NCBI GenBank assembly: GCA_037954325.1
Contig: JBBMNZ010000018.1
Coordinates: 11,112,501-11,176,500 of the forward strand
Reading direction: 5' to 3'
Origin: Fistularia commersonii
Lineage: Eukaryota > Chordata > Actinopteri > Syngnathiformes > Fistulariidae
Length of the DNA: 64,000 nt
The notes below the pieces were generated by a model. That model was not told where the DNA came from, ran no database searches, and saw only the letters and a program-made list of their open reading frames with translations. Position 1 is the first letter of the stretch, and the number at the start of each line of letters is the position of its first letter. Made by a program: the position numbers and the translations under genes. Positions 24,586 through 64,000 of the stretch are shown piece after piece.

Positions 24586-27500
24586 TGTGCAAGATCACAA
24601 TCACACAGGCGTAGATATGAACATATGTATGGACATCAGGATATATAATGTTATGAGGTACTGCCTCATACACTGTGCTAACATCAAGCTGAGGACTTCA
24701 TCCACCTCTGTCGTTGTTTAATATCTGCTGGGTTACTTTTATCTTCAATTCTCTTCCATTCTCTTTGCTCCAAAACCCAAGCTAAATGTGTTTGAGGTCA
24801 CATAATTTCCTCTTCATTGCACATGGTGGTGCTCCCTATTGTAACTGGGCCATTAAATTAACACTGGATACATTTATCTTTTCAGTAAAAACCTCACAAG
24901 CCATGGATCTTATTTTTCCCTCGGTATAACCTTATTCATTATTAAGTATCACATGCTGTGTCTTAGTTGGTGCCTTCTCTTGTTAGACTGTGCATCCGGT
25001 TGACCAGCCCCTAACAAACGGTGATTATATTCACTCTAATGTAAAAGAAGAATAGAAAAGCTACAGAATTTTTATATATTTGATTTTGAAATCATTTTTA
25101 TGGTAAAGCAAGCATGCATTTTTAGGTGTGGTGCAGCTGTTCCTTTGCCATATTTTTTGTATAAACGTCTGCTTATTTTAACTATTTCCTAACACAGCCA
25201 ACCAGAGCATGGCGTTCTGTATCCTGAGCTCTGATTGGCTCAGCAACCATATCATTTCTCTGCATCCTTGTCCATTTCACATTGTTCACGACATGTGATT
25301 GCTACTTGTTTAAGAGTATAAAGAGTGCTTAAAAAAGGTATGGAAAAGGTTAAGAAGCATGTTGGAGGATCATATAGCTTAAAATATTTATAAACAATGA
25401 AATATAAATATGGTCGCTTCTTCGCTGAATTTCATTTATTCGGGGGTGGTTCTGGAACCCCGGTGATAAACTATGGTCTACTTTACAGGGCAGCCAGTCT
25501 GAGATCTCCTTATTTTCTGTCAAACAATTCCCAATGCATTTGCAGTCAACCGTGCGCAAGAAACTGTTGGAGAGTTCCAGCAAGCTGACCAGCAAATTAG
25601 CTTTTCAAATTATTTCTTCTAAAGAAAGGGTAAAATGTGAGTGCAGGAGCCAAATCAAGTAAAAAACTGAAAACTTCCCACTTCCATGTACAATAGCAGG
25701 ACTTTCTTTTCACAATGACACATTCAAATTTGGTCAGTCAACCTACTCTTGTACTGTTCATAAAAGATAGAGCACGAATTCCCCTCATAACAAAAAACAA
25801 CGAACCGAGAAGGAGAAAGGTCAAAGAACTAAAATCACAGTTATGCTGTAAATTTTCTCTGGGCTGATTTCAGAAGATAAAAACTTGTAACCAGCAACTA
25901 CTGTCTGTACTCAGCTGCTGGCCGACTCCGTGTCATCAGAGTAAGGTAATATCCAAAAATATACTCTATTCCAGTATGCCATTAGGGTTTATGCAATTAT
26001 GAAAGGTGCACAAACATATATTGCGTTAAGTATACTCAGTAGATATGTAAATAAATATATATTCAGTATTATCAAGTGTAGGTAAGTGTAGTGTTTGAAA
26101 AGTAGCACATAAGGTGAAAAATTTGATTTTTGATATTACACGTCTGTAATGAGCTTGATTTGTTGCGGATGGTTTTATCATAAACCGGTGATCAGCTCCA
26201 TTAAATATATTTAACTGGTCTTTCTAATAAGAAAGAAAAGCTGAACTTTTCTTGTCATTAAATTTCTCTTACAACAAATTCAATTAGGATTTTTTTTTTA
26301 GACTTTTAAGTTTAAAATGTCCCCTCATTGCATTTACCAAAGGAATGAGCCTGGTTTCAATACATAGAGGTGCGAGAATCGAGAACCCTTTTGAGGAAAA
26401 AATATGAATTTCATTAAATACAAGTTATTTACACTTTCCATCATGGATATTTGGATTGAAATACAAAAAAGGAGTAAAAAAAAGTTATTAAATAAAGTTT
26501 TACAGATAGGTTGGGGGTCCTTCCCTGATCCCACTGTTATAGCTTTAAATATGAGCTACAGGGGGCTGAATTGGGAGGCATTTCCAAATCAATATCTGCA
26601 TATTTAATGCTTTAAAAGTATATGACCAAAAATGTATCTTGTACAGCAATTATATAAGCAATATTATCGTGTCATTCGAAATTTACAAACTCTGCAAACA
26701 GCAAGTTGATCCATACCAGCGCCGATGTTTCATGTCGAGCCGATGCACCTGCTGGGGTGCCAGCTGCTGGCCGTATGGAAATAGTGTCAGGCGGCCATTT
26801 CTTTCTGTCTTCAGTTGCAGAATTAAGTGTTGATGGCAAATCCGGGCTGCTCATTGAAAAAGGATCTAGTGTTTTATATCCCCCATAAAGCCTGTCTTGA
26901 AATTTCAGAGAGCAATAACAGGAGAGAAATAGTACTAAATTCCCCCCCCCCCCAAAATGCAGAGGACCAAGTCAATGTGCTGCAAATTCGAGGTAAATTT
27001 TAAGTCTTTACACTGAAGAATTTGAACAGGCGAGCACAAAGGAAGTCACGTTCTTAAAACTTTTGGTTTCTGACCAGTCAGCAGTGTAGATCTGAAATCT
27101 TTAAATGAATGTCTTCCTGAAGTTAGCACTTTTTAACTTACTTTTTTGAATCAGTGCTGTAAAATGTTCCAGCGATAATTTAGCCTCTATCGCTGTTCAT
27201 TGTCCAACCCAAAAGACAGGAAAAGTGAAATCAGTAGGATTAATTCCCCGTAAATGTGTTCACTGGGTTAAATGTTTTGTAATGGACGGAGGGAGTGAAG
27301 AGAGACATAAAGAATTGCTTATAATATTGAATGAATGATGAAATAAAGAAAAATTGGTATAGATGTCATCGTCATTCCATGGTAAAATATGTTATTTATC
27401 TCTAGCCATAATTTCTGCGTCTAATTATTGGATGGAATTATTTGATGCAATGGGCGGTTGTGAGTCAGTCATATTAGACTATGAGCCCCCAACGGAAAAT

Positions 27501-27890
27501 ACACAAGCATTCATTATTATTTCCTCTCTTTTTCCCTTTGCATGATCTGCATGATGTTGGAGGTATCAGCTGTGAAAATGTATGTAGCCAAGACTTTCTT
27601 TTGCAAATAGAGCTCAAAGAAAAGAAAAGGCATGTTAGAACTTCAACCACAACATCTTTCTCAAAATCATAAATAGCTCCAGATAACCCAAAGCAATATT
27701 GGTCACTACACGTTTACTCAGCAGGAAAATGCTCATAGCAAATTTATCAGGGATTATCGAGGGTAAAAGGGTCATGACCCCTTTTCAGAGATCGTGACCC
27801 GGGAAAAGGTTGAACATTGTTTTTTAGCATTTTTGCTCTACAAGAGAAAAGGTCCCTTTATTTCCATTTTTAAAAAAAAACAAAAGAGCA
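24586..27890. other. Intergenic DNA without recognisable gene
   Basis: Read on both strands, this stretch shows only short, compositionally poor frames. It contains a C-run at 26942-26953 and AT-rich blocks (26020-26075, 26210-26300). I see no splice-linked coding series, RNA gene or intact mobile element. Confidence 0.5.
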
Positions 27891-27897
27891 GATGTTC

Positions 27898-28160
27898 CCA
27901 TCCATCCAGCTATCTTCTGCCGCTTATCCGGGCTGGGGTTGCAGGGTCCTGGAACGCCTCACTGGGGAGGTGTGAGGGAGGCATCCTCAATTTACCTGTC
28001 AACCTACATTCCTACCCTCATCTGGGGTCACGAGCTCTGGGCAGTGACGAAACAAGATCATGGAGACAAGTGGCCAAAATGAGTTTTTTCTGCATGTTGT
28101 CTAGGCTCTCGCTTAGAGATAGGGTGAGAAATCCGTCCAGATAAGCCAGATAAAGTTGCT
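27898..28160 (+). mobile_element. Degraded LINE 3' fragment (teleost L2/Rex-type), rearranged
   Basis: Bases 28020-28143 read, with frameshifts, as the C-terminal region of a fish LINE: a GHELW-like segment, AKMSFF, then LSRLSLRDRVRN. The segment at 27900-27995 (CTTCTGCCGCTTATCCGGGC) resembles the opposite end of the same repeat family, so orientation within the fragment is mixed. The family call is from memory of fish repeats. An antisense relative lies at 41690-42130. Confidence 0.5.
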
Positions 28161-28440
28161 TGAGCATCTGTTCCGGAGCGGACATCCTCACAAACGATAA
28201 CAATAAAAATCAGCGATCTATGTCAAAATTATCCGTTTGGATCTCAAATAAGGGTTTCCCCCTAATTTAGGAATAAAAAAAGAAGAAGAAAAAAATAAAG
28301 GATTCCAGATTGGGGTCATCGTATAGAGTAGATGACCGTGCCCTCAGACCTCAGATTGCTTTCAGTTGAAATCTGATGCCCTTTTCTTTTCTTTTTCCCC
28401 ACCCCAATGTTTTCAGTCCCATCTGTAACTGCCTGGCTCA

Positions 28441-28542
28441 TAAGATCCATCCATTCATTGTCTAACGCCTTTCCTACTCAGGGTTGTGGAGGGGCTCATC
28501 ATTTCCCCACTGTGGGATAATTAAAGGAATATTCTATTCTAT
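28441..28542 (+). repeat. SINE/LINE 3' tail fragment and target of the full LINE
   Basis: It contains CCATCCATTCATTGTCTAACGC-type sequence and then ATTTCCCCACTGTGGGATAATTAAAGGAATATTCTATTCT. That end resembles the tails at 21518-21745 and 9893-9965. The full-length LINE inserted directly at its A/T-rich end. Confidence 0.5.
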
Positions 28543-28585
28543 AAGATAAATAATAAATAATGCAGCCTCAGGGCGGCACTGGCCC

Positions 28586-28786
28586 GTGTCTCTCCAAGCC
28601 TGCCTTGGGGGGACACGGAGCAGTGTCTCCCTGTGCCGGTCCCAAGCCCGGATAAATGCAGAGGGTTGCGTCAGGAAGGGCATCCGGCGTAAAACTTTTG
28701 CCAAAACCAAATATGCGAGACAACCAAAACTATACCATACCGGATCGGTCGCGGACCGGGTTAACAACGACCGCCATTGGTACTGA
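28586..28786 (+). other. Short overlapping frame in LINE leader
   Basis: A 66-codon frame overlaps the start of the main LINE frame in another phase. Some RTE elements have a short upstream ORF1, but this one has no motif I can name. It may be chance. Confidence 0.2.
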
Positions 28787-31712
28787 TGACCTACAGGGTA
28801 CTAATGGAAATTGGGCTACTGTGGGTCGAAGAACAAGAACAAGAAGAAGAGGAGGAGTGCGTGTTCGGAAGCAGAGAGAGAGGAGGAAAGGAAAGAGTCT
28901 GGGACTGAGAGTAGGGACTTTGAATGTTGGGACTATGACAGGAAAAGGTAGAGAGTTGGTCGACATGATGCAGAGAAGGAAGGTGGATATACTGTGTGTC
29001 CAGGAGACCAGGTGGAAAGGTAGTAAGGCTAGAAGCTTAGGAGCAGGCTTTAAGTTGTACTATTATGGTACTGACAAGAAGAGAAATGGAGTAGGAGTTA
29101 TCTTGAAGGAGGAGTTTGTTAGGAATGTCCTAGAGGTGAAAAGAATGTCAGATAGACTTATGAGTCTGAAACTGGAAATTGAAGGTGTGATGCTCAATGT
29201 TGTTAGCGGCTATGCCCCGCAGGTGGGATGTGAATCTGAGGAGAAGGAGAAGTTCTGGAATGAGTTAGATGAAGTGATGCAGAATATTCCCAGAAATGAG
29301 AGAGTGGTCATTGGTGCAGACTTCAATGGACATGTTGGTGAAGGCAATAGAGGGGATGAAGAAGTGATGGGCAGATTTGGTATCCAGGATAGGAATGCAG
29401 AGGGACAGATGGTGGTAGATTTTGCAAAAAGGATGGAAATGGCTGTAGTGAACACCTTTTTCCAGAAAAAACAGGAACATAGGGTAACTTATAAAAGCGG
29501 AGGTAGGAGCACGCAGGTAGACTACATCTTGTATAGACGAGGTAACCTGAAAGAGATCAGTGACTGCAAAGTAGATGTAGGTGAGAGTGTAGCCAGACAG
29601 CATAGGATGGTGGTCTGTAGGATGACTCTGGTGACAAGGAAGATGAAGAGGACAAAGGCAGAGCAGAGGACAAAATGGTGGAAGCTGAAAAGGGAGGAGT
29701 GTTGCATGGTTTTCAGGGAGGAGTTGAGAAAGGGTCTGGGTGGTCAGGGAGAGCTTCCAGATGATTGGACAACAACAGCTAGTGTTATCAGGGAGACAGG
29801 TAGAAGAGTACTTGGTGTGTCAGCTGGAAGGAAAGTAGATAAGGAGACTTGGAGGTGGAATGAGGAAGTGCAGGAGTGTATACAGAGAAAGAGGTTAGCG
29901 AAGAAGAAGTGGGATACTGAGAGGACTGAAGAGAACAGACAGGAGTTCAGGGAGATGCGGAGAAAGGTAAAGATAGAGGTAGCAAAGGCAAAACAAAGGG
30001 CGTACGATGACTTGTATGCTCGGTTGGATAGTAAGGAGGGTGAGAATGATCTATACAGGTTGGCGAAACAGAGAGATAAAGATGGAAAGGATGTACAACA
30101 GGTCCGGGTGATAAAGGACAGAGAGGGAAATGTATTGACACATGCTAGAAGAGTGATGGGAAGATGGAAAGAGTACTTTGAAGAGCTGATGAATGTGGAA
30201 AATGAAAGAGAGGCAAGGGTAGAAGAGGTGATTATTGTAGACCACAAAGTAGCAAAAATGAGTAAAAGTGAAGTGAGGAAGGCATTGAAGAGGATGAAGA
30301 GTGGAAAAGCAGTTGGTCCTGATGATATACCTGTGGAGGTGTGGAAGTGTCTAGGAGAGGCAGCGGTAGATTTTCTGACTAGATTATTCAACAGGATCTT
30401 AGAGAGTGAGAAGATGCCTGAAGAATGGAGACAAAGTGTGATGGTGCCTATTTTTAAGAATAAAGGGGATGTGCAGAATTGTGGCAACTACAGAGGGATA
30501 AAGTTGATGAGCCATACAATGAAGTTATGGGAAAGAGTAGTGGAAACTAGACTGAGAGCAGAAGTCAGCATTTGTGAACAGCAGTATGGCTTCATGCCTA
30601 GAAAGAGTACTACAGATGCAGTATTTGCGTTGAGAATGCTAATAGAAAAGTACAGAGAAGGCCAGAGGGAGCTGCATTGCGTTTTCGTAGACCTAGAAAA
30701 AGCATATGACAGGGTGCCAAGAGAGGAGCTCTGGTATTGTATGAGGAAGTCAGGAGTGGCAGAGAAGTATGTTAGACTGGTGCAGGACATGTATGCTAGC
30801 TGTGAGACACTGGTACGGTGTGCTGTACGGGTAACAGAGAAGTTCAAGGTGGAGGTGGGACTCCATCAGGGATCAGCTCTGAGCCCCTTCTTGTTTGCAA
30901 TGGTGATGGATAGGCTGACAGATGAGGTTAGACAGGAATCCCCATGGACCATGATGTTTGCGGATGACATTGTGATCTGTAGTGAGAGCAGACAACAGGT
31001 AGAGGAAAATCTAGAGAGGTGGAGGTATGCTCTGGAAAGGAGAGGAATGAAAGTTAGTCGCAGCAAGACAGAATATATGTGTGTGAACGAGAGGAACTCG
31101 GGTGGAGCGGTGAGGCTACAGGGAGTGGAGATCAAGAAACTGGAGGATTTCAGGTACTTAGGGTCAACAGTCCAGAGCAACGGAGAGTGCGGAAAAGAGG
31201 TGAAGAGACGGGTCCAAGCAGGTTGGAATGGGTGGAGAAAAGTGTCAGGGGTACTATGTGATAGAAGACTATCGGCCAGAATAAAAGGAAAGGTGTACAA
31301 GACAGTGGTGAGACCAGCGATGATGTATGGACTAGAAACTGTTCCAATGACCAAAAGACAGCAGACAGAACTAGAGGTTGCAGAGATGAAGATGTTGAGG
31401 TTCTCTTTGGGAGTGACCAGGATGGATAGGATCAGGAATGAGTCTATCAGAGGGACGACACATGTTCGATGTTTTGGAGAGAAGGTCAGAGAAGCCAGAC
31501 TGAGATGGTTCGGTCATGTACAGAGAAGAGATAGTGAATATATTGGTAGACGGATGCTGGAATTGGAGCTGCCAGGCAAGAGGTCTCGAGGAAGACCAAA
31601 GAGAAGATTTATGGACGTAGTGAGAGAGGATATGAAGGTAGCTGGTGTGAGAGAGGAAGATACAGAGAATAGGGTTAGATGGAGAAGGTTGACTCGGTGT
31701 GGCGACCCCTGA
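28656..31712 (+). CDS. LINE polyprotein: AP-endonuclease and reverse transcriptase, 1018 aa
   Basis: The uninterrupted frame encodes 1018 residues. A basic N-terminal stretch (about residues 58-80, RRTRTRRRGG) is followed by an AP-like endonuclease from about residue 84. It shows QETRW (E117), GADFNGHVG (D222, N224), QVDYILYR (D289) and QHRMV near 314-318, where many relatives have SDH. The reverse transcriptase spans about 530-800, with GPDDIPVEVWK, NYRGIKLM, FVDLEKAYDRV, HQGSALSPFLF and the catalytic FADD at 768-771 (30957-30968). The C-terminal region (GHVQRRDSEYIGRRM, RGRPKRRFMDVV) follows. The enzyme would nick target DNA and reverse-transcribe its own RNA from the nick. The first ATG is assumed; the APE start suggests that a downstream ATG could also serve. 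Host base composition differs: this frame is purine-rich (G/A) on the + strand. Confidence 0.92.
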   Translation: MQRVASGRASGVKLLPKPNMRDNQNYTIPDRSRTGLTTTAIGTDDLQGTNGNWATVGRRTRTRRRGGVRVRKQRERRKGKSLGLRVGTLNVGTMTGKGRELVDMMQRRKVDILCVQETRWKGSKARSLGAGFKLYYYGTDKKRNGVGVILKEEFVRNVLEVKRMSDRLMSLKLEIEGVMLNVVSGYAPQVGCESEEKEKFWNELDEVMQNIPRNERVVIGADFNGHVGEGNRGDEEVMGRFGIQDRNAEGQMVVDFAKRMEMAVVNTFFQKKQEHRVTYKSGGRSTQVDYILYRRGNLKEISDCKVDVGESVARQHRMVVCRMTLVTRKMKRTKAEQRTKWWKLKREECCMVFREELRKGLGGQGELPDDWTTTASVIRETGRRVLGVSAGRKVDKETWRWNEEVQECIQRKRLAKKKWDTERTEENRQEFREMRRKVKIEVAKAKQRAYDDLYARLDSKEGENDLYRLAKQRDKDGKDVQQVRVIKDREGNVLTHARRVMGRWKEYFEELMNVENEREARVEEVIIVDHKVAKMSKSEVRKALKRMKSGKAVGPDDIPVEVWKCLGEAAVDFLTRLFNRILESEKMPEEWRQSVMVPIFKNKGDVQNCGNYRGIKLMSHTMKLWERVVETRLRAEVSICEQQYGFMPRKSTTDAVFALRMLIEKYREGQRELHCVFVDLEKAYDRVPREELWYCMRKSGVAEKYVRLVQDMYASCETLVRCAVRVTEKFKVEVGLHQGSALSPFLFAMVMDRLTDEVRQESPWTMMFADDIVICSESRQQVEENLERWRYALERRGMKVSRSKTEYMCVNERNSGGAVRLQGVEIKKLEDFRYLGSTVQSNGECGKEVKRRVQAGWNGWRKVSGVLCDRRLSARIKGKVYKTVVRPAMMYGLETVPMTKRQQTELEVAEMKMLRFSLGVTRMDRIRNESIRGTTHVRCFGEKVREARLRWFGHVQRRDSEYIGRRMLELELPGKRSRGRPKRRFMDVVREDMKVAGVREEDTENRVRWRRLTRCGDP

Positions 31713-31874
31713 CGGGAAAAGCCGAAAGAAGAAGAAGAAGAAGAAGATAAATAATAAATATTGTTTGGAAATTCAGCGGATCGATCGAAATAACCCCGCT
31801 CTCTTGTGATGTTTTTCACAATGCGGGCATCTTGTCATTCAAAAAAGTGTTTGTTTGGTTTTAATAAAAAAACA

Positions 31875-32215
31875 CTATTTTGTTTTACTTGTGTCTATAG
31901 AGTGTTTATCTTGGATGTACAGTATGATTAAAAATCCAAGATTGGCACGTTCTATTAGGCATTTTTGACGTGTCATGTAAAAGTAGATTTTCTTGCAGGT
32001 ATAGTTTCTAAAAGCAGTCACTTAGAATTCATCACCCCATACAGATTATGTATCAGAATGAGAAAAAAGGTTGATATTAACTAAACAGGGAATATATTTC
32101 AAGAATTATTCAGAGTTTGTTGATCAATGAATGGAAAGTAACCAAGAAGAAAAACTTGAATTAGATCTTGCGATTTAATTGACTTTTTCCTATATGGTGC
32201 TACTTTATATAAGAA
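31875..32215 (+). pseudogene. Orphan terminal-exon-like sequence, copy 2 (stops)
   Basis: This is a direct copy of 24195-24585. Shared stretches include GTCTATAGAGTGTTTAT, GGATGTACAGTATGATTAAAA, and a nearly unchanged ~60-bp block at 32070-32128. Here the acceptor-like TTTTCTTGCAG is better preserved, but the frame that is open in copy 1 is closed by TAG, TAG and TGA codons. It begins about 115 bp after the LINE's 3' duplication. Source gene unknown. Confidence 0.5.
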
Positions 32216-32402
32216 TAAGAATAAGAACAACTTTATTTATCCCGAAGGAAATTGTTGTGCCAGTTTCAAGTAAAACATAACAATAATAAATAATAGTAGG
32301 AAATTGTATAAACAGTAAAGAAAGGGGGGAGAATAAGAAATACAAATAAAACTATAAAGTGTCAAAGTCAAGGCTATAAAGTGTTTAAGGTCTTAAGTGC
32401 AA
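32214..32402 (-). repeat. Dispersed repeat with (AAGAAT)n end, inverted relative at 52821-53030
   Basis: It runs from AAGAATAAGAATAAGAACAA through ATCCCGAAGGAAATTG to AAAGTGTTTAAGGTCTTAAG. The reverse complement appears at 52821-53030. In the sense direction of the element it ends CCTT(C/T)GGGATAAATAAAG followed by TTCTTA repeats, so it is probably the 3' end of an L2-driven SINE or LINE. Confidence 0.65.
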
Positions 32403-32455
32403 AGATTTGAAGATTCGCTGCAGTTGAAGGAAGAGGAATTAAAAAGTCTGATAGC

Positions 32456-32458
<3 letters not shown>

Positions 32459-32491
<33 letters not shown>

Positions 32492-32597
32492 GCCTGATAT
32501 AAGTCTGATATATGTCGAGTATATTAACCAAAAAACGGGGATTGTGATCCAATAATTCATCTGAGATTTTTGACGCGATCTCTTTCTTTTTAGATTT

Positions 32598-32629
<32 letters not shown>
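32459..32629. repeat. (AT)n and (TG)n microsatellites upstream of kmt2a
   Basis: A pure (AT)14 run lies at 32459-32486 and a (TG)n run at about 32603-32629. They sit just outside the CpG-rich promoter and end the AT-rich intergenic zone. Confidence 0.9.
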
Positions 32630-32890
32630 TGTCTTTATGATTCAAGTGCGACGCTCATTTCCCGGGCAAAGCCCGGAACCTGAATAGAATTCCGCCATGC
32701 AAAGCGCGAACAGGGCCGCTGAGGAAAATGCATTGTCGGGGTGAGTCCAGTCCCGCCCCATAACCTGTATAGCGGAGTGCGGACCAGTGAGAGCGGAGCG
32801 CTGTGGCGGAGGTTGTTTATGTGAAGTGCTGGGTTGGGGTTCCGCCCACCGACGTATCTCTGATCGCAGGGCAGACAGGCAGAGTGTAAA

Positions 32891-64000
<31,110 letters not shown>

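Larger units (their letters stand above)
28560..31743 (+). mobile_element. Full-length RTE-like non-LTR retrotransposon with 17-bp target-site duplication
   Basis: A 3.18-kb element is flanked by a perfect direct repeat, AAGATAAATAATAAATA, at 28543-28559 and 31744-31760. It has a short 5' leader, one long open frame encoding endonuclease plus reverse transcriptase, a very short 3' UTR and a (GAA)n end (31726-31746). A short simple-repeat end instead of a long poly(A) tail is typical of RTE-clade LINEs. The perfect duplication, intact frame and full 5' end indicate a recent insertion. The clade name (RTE or RTE-X) is from memory of fish families. Confidence 0.9.

Noticed and set aside
29744..30487. 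Long minus-strand frame (247 codons) opposite the LINE
   Set aside because: It is the mirror of the purine-rich LINE coding strand. Its Ser/Phe/Leu-rich translation has no motif, and the + strand carries unmistakable RT motifs.

Overview
The window looks like nuclear DNA of a teleost fish, probably a percomorph. It has GT-AG introns, vertebrate gene families with typical intron phases, (CA)n/(TG)n microsatellites, tRNA-like SINEs and an RTE-type LINE of a kind common in fish. The species cannot be named from the sequence alone. I joined exons by hand using splice sites, reading-frame phase and remembered human protein order. The three gene models below keep frame across every junction.

Layout, all genes on the + strand. 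(1) 1-9815: the 3' part of a VWA5A-like gene (VIT plus von Willebrand A domains), 18 exons, with the 5' end outside the window. It carries a tandem two-exon duplication, and its penultimate intron holds an antisense, internally deleted LINE. (2) 9816-11150: intergenic, with an antisense SINE scrap and a CTCF-like site. (3) About 11160-23460: UBE4A, a complete U-box E3/E4 ubiquitin ligase. It has a non-coding first exon, 19 coding exons, 1074 codons and a long 3' UTR. (4) 23.5-32.6 kb: intergenic repeats. These include two direct copies of what looks like an orphan terminal exon, and a full-length, apparently intact RTE-like LINE with a perfect 17-bp target-site duplication. (5) 32.6 kb to the end: KMT2A (MLL1). 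It starts in a CpG-rich promoter and runs through a 11.8-kb first intron. The window covers the menin-binding N-terminus, AT-hooks, CXXC, PHD1-3, atypical bromodomain, extended PHD4 and FYRN. It stops before the FYRC and SET regions.

The UBE4A-KMT2A order on one strand matches human 11q23, so this is conserved vertebrate synteny rather than a functional operon. UBE4A acts in ubiquitin chain assembly and KMT2A is the H3K4 methyltransferase scaffold. No direct cooperation with VWA5A is implied.

The points most worth a second look are these. The vwa5a exon duplication appears to have introns more conserved than exons. Two sibling LINEs occur, one intact and one that cleanly lost its reverse transcriptase. 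A terminal-exon-like sequence is duplicated. Two methyl-lysine-pocket positions of KMT2A PHD3 are substituted. No bacterial-type system, CRISPR array or classical tRNA/rRNA gene was seen.
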